DNA of 64,000 nt, taken from a virus. The notes under the pieces were generated by a model that did not search any database, was not told where the DNA came from, and saw only the letters and a list, made by a program, of their open reading frames with translations. Location: IMG/VR virus record IMGVR_UViG_3300022752_005671, positions 62,001-126,000 of that record, one strand, 5' to 3'. A program made the position numbers and the translations under genes. Positions 8,679-17,144 of this stretch are shown piece by piece (position 1 is the first letter of the stretch; each line of letters opens with the position of its first letter).

Positions 8679-8918
8679 ATGCATTATGGGCAATTAACTT
8701 CAGAAAAGTTAGCAAAAGAAAACGAAGACTGTAGAAGAATAGTAAAAGAAATCCTAAATGTAGGAATGTCTCAAAGACAACATATGTTTCTTATTTATTT
8801 ACTTTCTTTAGAGTTAGAAAACATTGAATACGTGCAAGCTTTGGCTGAGCTAATTAAAGAAATAGCTGGAGATCAAATTTTTATTTCAAAGAGAGAAGAC
8901 AATGGGACGATCAGCTGA
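8679..8918 (+). CDS. Hypothetical small protein
   Basis: A protein of about 79 residues, mostly helical and rich in Glu and Leu, with no domain I recognise. The ATG at 8679 directly follows the previous stop; a GTG nine bases earlier is the alternative. Its 3' end overlaps the ClpP-like gene by 17 bases, so the two are probably translated from one message. A link to ClpP function is possible from position only. Confidence 0.6.
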   Translation: MHYGQLTSEKLAKENEDCRRIVKEILNVGMSQRQHMFLIYLLSLELENIEYVQALAELIKEIAGDQIFISKREDNGTIS

Positions 8919-9507
8919 ACCTCAAAATTCTAGACTAGCTCCGAGTAGAAAATCAAATTCTGATGATCACGATGCAGCGATACTAATGTCTCCAAGCGAA
9001 GATTCTAGAATCGTTGTTTTATATGGAGGGGTCAGCGAGCAATCAATTGCTGCAACAATAGTTCAGCTTTTATATCTTGCAAATCAAAATCATAAACCAA
9101 TTCATCTAGTAGTTTCCACTTATGGTGGATCAGTAGATGAAATGTTCTCTCTTTATGACACTATTAAATTTTTACCATGTCCAGTTCATACAATTGCTTT
9201 AGGAAAAGTCATGTCCGCCGGCGTTCTTCTTCTTGCTTCCGGTGTTAAAGGAAAAAGAATGATAGGATCTTCTGCTAGGTTAATGATGCATCCTATTTCA
9301 GGTGGATTTTATGGAAATGTTTTTGAATCAGTCAACGAAACCAATGAACATAAAAGATTACATCATTTGATGACAACTGCTCTTCAAAATGAAACAAAGA
9401 TGACAGTCGAACAAATCGAATCAATTATGAAATCAGGACACGACTATTATCTAACTCCTGAAGATGCTATTAAACTTGGAATCGTTGACAAAATTATCGG
9501 TAAATGA
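8902..9507 (+). CDS. clpP: ClpP-like serine peptidase
   Basis: A 201-residue protein with the full ClpP fold signature. GGSVDE at 75-80 forms the oxyanion strand. GKVMSAG at 101-107 holds the nucleophile Ser105, RLMMHP the catalytic His130, and GHDYYLTPEDA the Asp181, followed by the usual GIVDKII end. ClpP forms two stacked seven-subunit rings and needs an AAA+ partner such as ClpX or ClpA; none is encoded here, so it may use the host partner or act alone. It is separate from the gp21-like prohead protease at 39267. The first 25 or so residues are polar and could be a propeptide. Degradation of host proteins or head maturation are both possible. Confidence 0.9.
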   Translation: MGRSAEPQNSRLAPSRKSNSDDHDAAILMSPSEDSRIVVLYGGVSEQSIAATIVQLLYLANQNHKPIHLVVSTYGGSVDEMFSLYDTIKFLPCPVHTIALGKVMSAGVLLLASGVKGKRMIGSSARLMMHPISGGFYGNVFESVNETNEHKRLHHLMTTALQNETKMTVEQIESIMKSGHDYYLTPEDAIKLGIVDKIIGK

Positions 9508-9546
9508 TAGTGTAATGTTCACAAACTAAGATATACTTTTGTATGC

Positions 9547-11193
9547 ATGCCTGCGTATGATTACAAAAAGTACTTTCCTTTTGAAAAAGTAAGGAAAGAA
9601 CAAGCTTCTGCAATTGAATTTGCTATTGATGCTTATGAATCTGGAAAAAGATATGTAGTTCTAGAACTTGGAACCGGCGTAGGAAAATCTGCAATAGGAA
9701 TTACAATTGCTAGGTATATGGAATCACATGCACCTGCAATGAGAAATGCAGATGGCGATTTAATGACAGGTGCTTATGTCATTACAACGCAAAAAATCTT
9801 ACAAGAACAATACCTAAGAGATTTTGGAGGCGGACCGAACAAAACATGTTTGGTTAGATCCATCAAGTCTAGTTCAAACTATCAATGTTCTTTTTATCCT
9901 GATCAATCTTGCGCTGAATCGAGGCGAATTTTAAGCAGCCTATCAAAACAGCTAAGCGGAACAGAGTTTCAAAAGCAATGTAAGAATCAATGTCCATATG
10001 GATTGGAAAAGCAAGAATTTATTGATTCTCCAATTTCTGTCACAAACTTTTCTTATTTTCTTGCTGAGACGATGTATGCAGGAAAGCTTGAACCGCGAGC
10101 ATTATTAATTGTTGATGAAGCTCATAATACAGAAACAGAGTTAGGAAAATTTATCGAAGTTACATTTTCTGAAAAGTTTGCAAAAGACGTGCTTAAGTGC
10201 AAACTTCCAAAGCTAATGGATCAAACTTCAGTTTATGATTGGATTTGTAAAGTTTATAAGAAATCAGTTTCAAAATATATTAAAGAACTTGAAAAAAATC
10301 TTGTAAAACTAAGCGGTGATATTGAAGGTTATGGAACTTTTTCAAAACAGTATGAAATGTTAGATAAACACATCTGCAAAATTAATAGGTTCATCGAAGT
10401 CTATAAACCTAGCAATTGGATCATGAATGTTTCTTACCCTTCTCCTGACAACAAGAAGGCCGGTAAAAAATTTGAATTTAAACCGATTGATGTTTCACCA
10501 TATAGTAATGATGTATTTTTTAAACATGGTGCAAGAGTTCTTATGATGTCAGCTACCATAGTTGATAAAGATATTTTTTGTGAATCATTAGGAATTAAAA
10601 AAGAAGATATAGCATTTTTAAACATATCTTCTCCATTTCCAATTGAGAATAGACCGATTCACTTCATTCCAGTAGGATCAATGTCAAAAAATAACATTGA
10701 TAAAACCTTACCAGTAATGGCTGAAACAGTCAGGATGTTGTTAGAAAAACATTCAAAAGAAAAAGGAATAATTCATTGTGCAAATTATAAAGTTGCAAAA
10801 TTTATTAATGATCAACTAAATGATCCTCGTCTGCTAATGCATGATTCTACTAATAGAGACCAAATGTTGAAATTTCATGTTGAATCAAAAGATCCTACTA
10901 TTCTATTGAGCCCTTCTATGATGGAAGGTGTAGATTTAAAAGACGATCATAGTAGATTTCAAATTATTTGTAAAGTTCCTTTTCCTTACTTAGGAGATCT
11001 TGTTATTCAAAAAAGAATGGAAAAAAACCAATTTTGGTATCCTTATATGACCGCAAAGTCTGTCATACAATCGTTAGGTCGTTCAATAAGAAATGAAAAT
11101 GATTTTGCGATATCATACATTCTTGATTCGGATTGGGAACGTTTCTATAAAATGAATCGATCAATGTTTCCAAAAGATTTTTTGGTATCATAA
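9547..11193 (+). CDS. DinG/XPD-family superfamily 2 helicase
   Basis: A 548-residue helicase. Motif I is LGTGVGKSA (41-49), motif II is DEAH (190-193), then LMMSAT for motif III, MMEGVDLKDD for motif V, and QSLGRSIRNEND for motif VI. Between motifs I and II are cysteines at about 101, 114, 122, 145 and 149, fitting the four-cysteine iron-sulphur domain of XPD/DinG enzymes, which unwind DNA 5' to 3'. Length is close to archaeal XPD and shorter than E. coli DinG. It likely acts in phage DNA repair, recombination or restart. The ATG has no clear Shine-Dalgarno; a TATACT lies nine bases upstream. Confidence 0.88.
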   Translation: MPAYDYKKYFPFEKVRKEQASAIEFAIDAYESGKRYVVLELGTGVGKSAIGITIARYMESHAPAMRNADGDLMTGAYVITTQKILQEQYLRDFGGGPNKTCLVRSIKSSSNYQCSFYPDQSCAESRRILSSLSKQLSGTEFQKQCKNQCPYGLEKQEFIDSPISVTNFSYFLAETMYAGKLEPRALLIVDEAHNTETELGKFIEVTFSEKFAKDVLKCKLPKLMDQTSVYDWICKVYKKSVSKYIKELEKNLVKLSGDIEGYGTFSKQYEMLDKHICKINRFIEVYKPSNWIMNVSYPSPDNKKAGKKFEFKPIDVSPYSNDVFFKHGARVLMMSATIVDKDIFCESLGIKKEDIAFLNISSPFPIENRPIHFIPVGSMSKNNIDKTLPVMAETVRMLLEKHSKEKGIIHCANYKVAKFINDQLNDPRLLMHDSTNRDQMLKFHVESKDPTILLSPSMMEGVDLKDDHSRFQIICKVPFPYLGDLVIQKRMEKNQFWYPYMTAKSVIQSLGRSIRNENDFAISYILDSDWERFYKMNRSMFPKDFLVS

Positions 11194-11244
11194 TTTTACT
11201 CCTGATTCGTGATGCCTATATTTTCGCAAGGAGGATAATCCAAT

Positions 11245-11445
11245 ATGTCAGAAAATGAAGTTTTAGCAAAGTGGTCAGATCTTAAGTCTCTTGTTGAGTC
11301 TCTTGAGCATGATGTTGCAAAGAATGCCAAAGGAACAGCAGCTGCAGGCGTCAGAGTTCGTAAAGGACTGCGCGACCTTAAGACAAAAGCTGGTGAGCTT
11401 GTGAAGCTTACTCTTACCTTAGACAAGACAAAGAAGAAAGACTGA
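11245..11445 (+). CDS. Hc1-like histone H1-like basic protein
   Basis: A 66-residue basic protein. The core AAGVRVRKGLRDLKTKAGEL resembles the chlamydial Hc1 pattern in which a helix with a KGNKAAAQRVR motif is followed by LEK and a lysine-rich run; here AKGTAAAGVRVRKGLRDL occupies that place. Hc1 proteins bind and compact DNA. The start has an AGGAGG-type site about eight bases upstream, and a clear terminator follows, so this is a discrete, probably well expressed unit. Its codon use (AAG, CTT, GTT, CGC) is less AT-biased than its neighbours. It may condense phage DNA or help silence the host nucleoid. The match is by eye over a short protein, so it is moderate. Confidence 0.6.
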   Translation: MSENEVLAKWSDLKSLVESLEHDVAKNAKGTAAAGVRVRKGLRDLKTKAGELVKLTLTLDKTKKKD

Positions 11446-11472
11446 TTACCAAAATTGGTTGTTGTTTTTAAT

Positions 11473-11506
11473 GGGATACATATATTAACATGTGTATCCC
11501 TTTTTT
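11473..11506 (+). terminator. Rho-independent terminator after the Hc1-like gene
   Basis: GGGATACA at 11473-11480 pairs with TGTATCCC at 11493-11500, giving an eight-base perfect stem that can extend inward by a few weaker pairs, followed by six T residues. It lies 28 bases after the stop of the Hc1-like gene. Confidence 0.85.
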
Positions 11507-11538
11507 ATTTAAAAAAGCAAAATTATGACGAGGTATAA

Positions 11539-11937
11539 ATGCCAGCACCAAGAAGAGCAATTTTAGCTGATATTAGTGAACAAAAGTTAGATCCAAATCA
11601 AGTTTATACACAAACTAACAAATCAGGAAAGTTTGTTGTATCTTCAGATGAAGTTGTTCAATATAAAAAGAAAGAAACTAAGTCTAGTTCAAAAGTTTTA
11701 GAACAAAAGTTATCTGTAGAAAAAACTTTAAAAAATGACGATGAATTAATAGTCATTAAAAAAGATGAAAATTTGCATGTTACTATGAATGAAGAAACAA
11801 ATGATTCTGTAAAAGCTACAGATGAAGAACATACAACTGACCATAAAGAATCTATGAATGATGTTGTAAGTTCTCAGATTATGAATGTAACTACAAAATC
11901 TTCAGAATCTTCAAAGAAAAAACAAAAGAAAAAGTGA
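11539..11937 (+). CDS. Hypothetical lysine-rich low-complexity protein
   Basis: A 132-residue, strongly charged protein rich in Lys, Ser, Thr and Glu, ending in a run of lysines. It begins MPAPRRAILADISEQKLDP. Most of it is likely disordered. No family is recognised. An ACGAGG site lies before the ATG. It starts just after the terminator of the Hc1-like gene and ends two bases before the stop of a convergent minus-strand gene. A basic, disordered tail would fit nucleic-acid or protein binding, which is inference. Confidence 0.6.
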   Translation: MPAPRRAILADISEQKLDPNQVYTQTNKSGKFVVSSDEVVQYKKKETKSSSKVLEQKLSVEKTLKNDDELIVIKKDENLHVTMNEETNDSVKATDEEHTTDHKESMNDVVSSQIMNVTTKSSESSKKKQKKK

Positions 11938-11939
11938 AA

Positions 11940-12188
11940 TCAAATTAAAATTGAATTTTTTATCTTTTGAATGATTGTTTTTTCAATTTGACAAATTCTC
12001 ATTCTAGTTAATCCATAGATTTTTCCAATTTTTTGAAGTGTATAAGGGCCATTTTGAGAAGCAATAATAACGCAATTAAAGCTGTCGATATTGTTAATGT
12101 GATGTCGGCAGCTTTTCTTTTGGCAGCTTACTTTGTGCTTGGCATGTGCTTCAAAACATTTTATGTTGTTAATTACTGGTAATTTCAT
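11940..12188 (-). CDS. Small protein with cysteine cluster and sigma-70 region 4-like helix-turn-helix
   Basis: An 82-residue protein. The C-terminal part TLQKIGKIYGLTRMRICQIE (about residues 50-69) closely follows the sigma-70 region 4.2 helix-turn-helix pattern, in which LEEIG is followed by VTRERIRQIE and a lysine-rich helix that contacts the -35 element. The N-terminal part carries Cys residues near 11, 21 and 26 plus several His, which could bind zinc. No region 2 is present, so it cannot be a full sigma factor. It may be a transcription regulator or a co-activator that touches RNA polymerase. It is the only minus-strand gene between 6025 and 53680, and it is divergent from phoH. Confidence 0.7.
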   Translation of the reverse strand: MKLPVINNIKCFEAHAKHKVSCQKKSCRHHINNIDSFNCVIIASQNGPYTLQKIGKIYGLTRMRICQIEKTIIQKIKNSILI

Positions 12189-12252
12189 TTTTAGATCTTA
12201 TCAATTAGTTTATAATCTAAGTGATAAATTTACATTGTTCATATAGAATAAC

Positions 12253-13617
12253 ATGACAAAGACATATGTTTTAGACACCAACGTTTTATTGAGTGATCCT
12301 GATAGCATCCACAGTTTTGAGGACAACGACTTATTAATTCCTATTCTTGTTTTGGAAGAGTTAGATAAACACAAAACAAGAAACGATGATGTAGGTAGAA
12401 ATGCTAGGCAGGTTAGTAGAATGCTTGACTCAATGAGAAATGAGTCAAGTTTTCATGATGGAGTAAAAACTAGAGGAGGAGGAACAATTAAGATTGTTTC
12501 TTCTGAAGTTGATCCATTGTCATTGCTTCCTAAAGAAATGTTAAAAAGCTCTAGCTTAGATAACATGATCATAGGATTTATGTTGACTCAAAAAGACAAG
12601 AACCTAGTTCTTGTTTCAAAAGATATCAACATAAGAGTTAAGTGTGACGCTCTTGGTCTAAAGTGTCAAGATTATTTAAATATGAGAATTTCTTCTGACA
12701 TTGATGAATTGTACAGAGGAGTTAAGTTAATTCATGTTAATGAAGATATCGTTGATTCATTTTATAGAGATGGAAAGATAGAGAAAGAAGTAGCGACGAA
12801 GGAACAAATTTATTCAAACCAAATAGTAATTTTAAAGACTGTCGATGAAAGAGGAAATACTGTTAAATCAGCGATGTCTAGATCTTATGAAGATGGAACA
12901 TTAAGATCTCTTTCTAAAATTGAAAGTGTTTTTGGATTAAGGCCAAGAAATAAAGAACAACTATTTTCTTTAGATTTATTAATGGACGAAAATATAAAGT
13001 TGCTTTCGATGATCGGAAAAGCTGGTTGCGGAAAGACACTTTTAGCAATTGCAGCAGGATTAGAACAATTATCTTCTGTTGGATCCCAACCAAAATATCA
13101 AAAATTAATAGTTTCGCGACCGGTTCAACCTGTTGGAAAAGACATAGGATATCTTCCAGGTACTTTAGAAGAGAAGATGGAACCATGGATAGCACCTGTT
13201 AAAGACAATCTAGATTTTCTTTTAGGTATTAATGGTAAGAAATCAGGAAGAAAATCAAAAGATAATCTAATGTCATCTGATCCTTATATGGAATTGATGC
13301 AACAAAGAGGATTAATTGAGATTGAAGCAATTTCTTTTATTCGTGGTAGATCAATTCCAAACGCATTTATTATCATTGATGAAGCACAAAATTTATCTAT
13401 GCATGAATTAAAAACCATTGTCACTAGAGTAGGAGAAGGAACAAAAATTGTTTTGACTGGAGACATTGAACAAATAGATAATGTCGAAGTTGATGCTTAT
13501 ACGAACGGTTTAACTTATGCAATTGAAAAGTTTAAAGAACATTCGATTGCAGCACATGTTACCTTACTAAAAGGAGAAAGAAGTCCATTAGCAACTTTAG
13601 CTTCAAAGATTTTGTAA
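12253..13617 (+). CDS. phoH: PIN domain-PhoH ATPase fusion (PhoH2 type)
   Basis: A 454-residue protein with two domains. Residues 1 to about 140 are a PIN nuclease: TYVLDTNVLL holds Asp8, LEELDKHK the next acidic pair, and LVSKD the later Asp. Residues from about 225 form the PhoH ATPase, with Walker A GKAGCGKT (255-262), VSRPVQPVGKDIGYLPG, and Walker B FIIIDEAQN (372-380) followed by a LTGDIEQID sensor. PIN-PhoH proteins are RNA-directed ATPases and nucleases, and PhoH genes are common in marine phages. The role in infection is unsettled. It starts from the divergent region shared with the sigma-4-like gene. Confidence 0.92.
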   Translation: MTKTYVLDTNVLLSDPDSIHSFEDNDLLIPILVLEELDKHKTRNDDVGRNARQVSRMLDSMRNESSFHDGVKTRGGGTIKIVSSEVDPLSLLPKEMLKSSSLDNMIIGFMLTQKDKNLVLVSKDINIRVKCDALGLKCQDYLNMRISSDIDELYRGVKLIHVNEDIVDSFYRDGKIEKEVATKEQIYSNQIVILKTVDERGNTVKSAMSRSYEDGTLRSLSKIESVFGLRPRNKEQLFSLDLLMDENIKLLSMIGKAGCGKTLLAIAAGLEQLSSVGSQPKYQKLIVSRPVQPVGKDIGYLPGTLEEKMEPWIAPVKDNLDFLLGINGKKSGRKSKDNLMSSDPYMELMQQRGLIEIEAISFIRGRSIPNAFIIIDEAQNLSMHELKTIVTRVGEGTKIVLTGDIEQIDNVEVDAYTNGLTYAIEKFKEHSIAAHVTLLKGERSPLATLASKIL

Positions 13618-13654
13618 GGCATTTTTATCATTCAAATAAATAATTGATATTGCC

Positions 13655-14647
13655 ATGAGCGGAATTTTAGATAACAAAACAAGAATAATGGACACGATCC
13701 TCACGTTAGAGGGTCGTCGCCAAATGGCTGATGGCAAATTAAAGATAGAATATGTAAGTTTTACAGACAATTCTACTTTTTATGATCCAGATGTTGTTAG
13801 CGGATCAGCAGATCCAACTAATAGAATTTATTTCGAACAGTGTCATTTGCCGCAAGATCAAATAACTTTTGAAGCAGATGATTCTGGTAAGTTAAAGCCA
13901 TTTAAAAATTCAGATAATATCAACGTTTCAAATTCAGGAAAAATATTTGTTTCTTCTTCAACGAATTTAACATTTTTGGAAGGAACAACATTTTCATCTA
14001 CTGCAAATGAGTTAATTGTTTCTTCTATTAAAAATTTTAATAATCTTCAAGTTATAGGAACGAAAGATTTTGTTTTTGAAAATGAAGGGTTTGAGATAGG
14101 ACCTTCTGAAGTAAATTTTGATGTTTTATATAAAAACAAAATAGGTTCCTCTGATCAAAATTTAGTTACTAATTTTAGTAAAGATTTTTTCGAAGAAAGA
14201 AATTTAGAAGAATTTCCAAGTCTTTTTAATAGTAAATGGTTAGATAAAGTTATAAATTTTAAATATTTACCACCAATTAATAAGGTTTTTGATAAAAACA
14301 TCACTAATAAATCAACATCTCAATTTTTAGAAAATAATAAAATTGGTGATTATAAAGATTTAAAAAGTAAATCTTATACTGTAGTTGATCTTGAAAAAGA
14401 TTTAGAAGATATTGAGAAAAAAGGATTAAAAAAATCTATAACGTTTGATCCAACTTCTTTAAATAACAATATCGTTTCTCAATTTTTTGAAATAAGCGAA
14501 ATTGAAATAAAAAAATTAGACGTTATTGATTATGGAACTTATTTTAACAATGGTAAATTAAAACATGCGTTTTTTGTTGGGAAAATAATGATAGATGCTG
14601 ATGATTCGCAATGTTTTATTAATTTGTTTACTTTAGTTTTCGAATGA
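13655..14647 (+). CDS. Structural protein, probably baseplate or tail associated
   Basis: A 330-residue protein. The N-terminus contains ILDNKTRIMDTILTLEGRRQ, then MADGKLKIEYVSFTDNSTFY. The same pattern (LD, then I-D--LT--GR, then a short G/F stretch and a Y) occurs in the protein at 23149, so the two share an N-terminal domain. I associate this pattern with virion proteins of large myoviruses. The remainder is Asn-, Lys- and Ser-rich with beta character. It is the first of seven large same-strand genes with small gaps, which suggests one late structural operon. The exact place in the virion is unknown. Confidence 0.65.
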   Translation: MSGILDNKTRIMDTILTLEGRRQMADGKLKIEYVSFTDNSTFYDPDVVSGSADPTNRIYFEQCHLPQDQITFEADDSGKLKPFKNSDNINVSNSGKIFVSSSTNLTFLEGTTFSSTANELIVSSIKNFNNLQVIGTKDFVFENEGFEIGPSEVNFDVLYKNKIGSSDQNLVTNFSKDFFEERNLEEFPSLFNSKWLDKVINFKYLPPINKVFDKNITNKSTSQFLENNKIGDYKDLKSKSYTVVDLEKDLEDIEKKGLKKSITFDPTSLNNNIVSQFFEISEIEIKKLDVIDYGTYFNNGKLKHAFFVGKIMIDADDSQCFINLFTLVFE

Positions 14648-14657
14648 GGCATTTGTT

Positions 14658-17141
14658 ATGTACGTTAATAGTGGCGAAAAAGAAAATAGAATTTTATTTG
14701 TAGATGATGACTTTGCATTTCTACATAAGATTTATCCTTTAGATCAAACGATAACTAATGTTTCTAAAGATTTACATTTTAAGTTTCGTTGTAAGGTTTC
14801 TCAAACGTCAGCTATAAAAGAAGGTGTATATTCTGTCGTCGTAACAGTTAAATCCGTTAATAAACAAATACCAACAATAGTGCCTAATGATTTAGAGTCT
14901 TTTGAAGGCAATGATATTGCAGAAAATATTTTAACTAATGCTTCAAAAATTAAAAATCAAAGTTTTAGAGAAGAAGCAAGCATAATATCTGAAAAAATTA
15001 TAGACATTACTTCAAAAATTGATAACAGGTTTTTAACTGCTATAAGGAATAACGTAATAGAAGAATCACAATTCTTAAAAACAAAAGTTATAGTAAAAAA
15101 GAAAAAAGATCCTAATGAAACATCTCAAGAAAGTTTAGAAAAAAGAACACAAAGAATTTCATTAAAATCTAGGTCGCTTGATCTTTTACTTTTAAGAAGT
15201 ACTCCCAAAATTAAATCAGAACAAATAAAGACTAGATTCAAACTTTTAAATTCATCTATCAGTCCATCTTCTATAACTTTATTAGAAAACAAAACGTTGA
15301 CTCCTTATTCTTCGCTTCTAGGTTCTAATTCTAGTAGCAATAATCAACAAAAAAGTTTTTTAAAAAATGACTTATTAGAATCTTTATATTTTTTTCATGA
15401 GTTTGAAAATATTGATAATGAAAATGATCATGAAAAAAAAGCTCTTAATAATCCTTACATGACAATTGTAGGACAGCAATTTGATGATCTTATAGAAGTA
15501 AGTACAAATTTTGTTTTTAAAGAAAATATAATGTATGTTCCTTTTTTAATAGTTGAGTTTAAGCTTATAAAAAACGTACTAGATTCTTTTAGAAATATTC
15601 AAAAAATTGTAATTGAAGCAGTAGAAAAAACGTTAGATTTAAAGCCTTATTACAATCAATTTTTTTCTAGAGAATTAAAACCTTTAAGAGTAGGAGTTTC
15701 TAAAAGTTTTCAAAAAAACTCAAATTATGTTTGTTTTGAAATACAAAATACGAATGAAGGAGCAGGTACTGCAAACATTTATAGAAAAAGTTTAAATTAT
15801 TTTAACGATTCTCATTTTCAAAAAATTACAAACATTCCATTTAGCACAAAAAATCAAATCAATTTTTATAAACACAATGACGTTGATGATGCGATCTATA
15901 GAGTTGTATACCAAAATTCAACGACAAACGAACTTTCAAATGATTTTACTGATGTTGTAGTAAATGATCCAAGAAAAATTAATTTTAATGACGTTATGGT
16001 CATCCCTTATTTATCAAGAGGAAAAATTTTTGTTAGCTTAATTAACGATTCTTATAATTTCAACGTTGTATCATGTAAGATTTTTTCAAAAAATTTGACA
16101 AAAAAAGAATCTAACTACGTATATCAAGCAACGTTTGATGTTAGTAAAGGAACGCAATCAGAAATTGCGATTACTAGAGATTTAGTTTTTTATAACACTT
16201 ATGAAATACGAGCAAAATTAGTTTTTGAGAACGGAGTAGAAGTTTTTTCTAAGTATTCAGGAATAATTCAGTACATTCCATATATTGGAGATATTTACAA
16301 CGTAAATATTACGGATTTTAGCACTGAAACTGATGACGTTACGTTCAACATTTTTGCTGAATTGCAACAAGATCAAGTAGGATTAATACAGAATTTGTTA
16401 TCGCAAGTTTCAGCGCAGTATAATACAGATTTTAATTCAGGAAGAGAAGCTGAATATGATAAATTTGTTGCATTTCAAATATTAAGATACGATTTATTAG
16501 ACGGAAGTTTTGAAGATTTTGGAATTGTACCTAATAATTCTTCATTTTCTGATGCTACAATATCAAAAATAAAAGGTATCCCCAACGCAATTGCAGAAAA
16601 AGCTTATACATACATAATTTCTCCATTAATAAGAGAACCATCGTCTGTTACGGAAATAGATAAAGAAATTGAAGATCAAGAAACAAATAAAACATATTCT
16701 TCAAATTTTAGAAAGTTTAGACATCCTCTAGCTTTGTCTAGAGGAAACATAATGTCAGAAAATAAAGTTAATAATGATGTTGTTCCTGACATGTTATATG
16801 GAATGGTAGCAAATTCTTTAAAAATAAATGTGCAAGCTGCAAAAAAGTACCCCACAATTTCTGATTTTATTGCTTTTAAATCAAAAGGAAAAGTTATTTT
16901 AACTTGGAATATTAATAAAAAAGAAATACAATTTGATCATATTTTAATTTTTAAAGAAAATAATGGAATTAAAACTTTGATTGGAAAAACTCACGGATTA
17001 AAAGACAACTATACATTTTTTTATGATTTAACTAATCACGATCTTGGAAATATCAGATTTGTGTTAACCCCTATAGAACAAGATTATTCTACTGGATCGT
17101 CAATAATATCTGATTATGTTTTAATTAATAGCGTGGAATAA
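14658..17141 (+). CDS. Large structural protein with fibronectin-like beta domains
   Basis: An 827-residue protein with no signal peptide. After a helical N-terminal third, the rest has repeated beta-strand stretches such as NYVCFEIQNTNEGAGTANIY and GKVILTWNINKKEIQFDHIL, which resemble fibronectin type III or Ig-like modules. It lies ten bases after the previous gene and three bases before the next, so expression is tightly linked. I infer a baseplate, tail or fibre-attachment role from size, neighbours and fold style. No enzymatic motif is seen. Confidence 0.6.
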   Translation: MYVNSGEKENRILFVDDDFAFLHKIYPLDQTITNVSKDLHFKFRCKVSQTSAIKEGVYSVVVTVKSVNKQIPTIVPNDLESFEGNDIAENILTNASKIKNQSFREEASIISEKIIDITSKIDNRFLTAIRNNVIEESQFLKTKVIVKKKKDPNETSQESLEKRTQRISLKSRSLDLLLLRSTPKIKSEQIKTRFKLLNSSISPSSITLLENKTLTPYSSLLGSNSSSNNQQKSFLKNDLLESLYFFHEFENIDNENDHEKKALNNPYMTIVGQQFDDLIEVSTNFVFKENIMYVPFLIVEFKLIKNVLDSFRNIQKIVIEAVEKTLDLKPYYNQFFSRELKPLRVGVSKSFQKNSNYVCFEIQNTNEGAGTANIYRKSLNYFNDSHFQKITNIPFSTKNQINFYKHNDVDDAIYRVVYQNSTTNELSNDFTDVVVNDPRKINFNDVMVIPYLSRGKIFVSLINDSYNFNVVSCKIFSKNLTKKESNYVYQATFDVSKGTQSEIAITRDLVFYNTYEIRAKLVFENGVEVFSKYSGIIQYIPYIGDIYNVNITDFSTETDDVTFNIFAELQQDQVGLIQNLLSQVSAQYNTDFNSGREAEYDKFVAFQILRYDLLDGSFEDFGIVPNNSSFSDATISKIKGIPNAIAEKAYTYIISPLIREPSSVTEIDKEIEDQETNKTYSSNFRKFRHPLALSRGNIMSENKVNNDVVPDMLYGMVANSLKINVQAAKKYPTISDFIAFKSKGKVILTWNINKKEIQFDHILIFKENNGIKTLIGKTHGLKDNYTFFYDLTNHDLGNIRFVLTPIEQDYSTGSSIISDYVLINSVE

Positions 17142-17144
17142 GCA

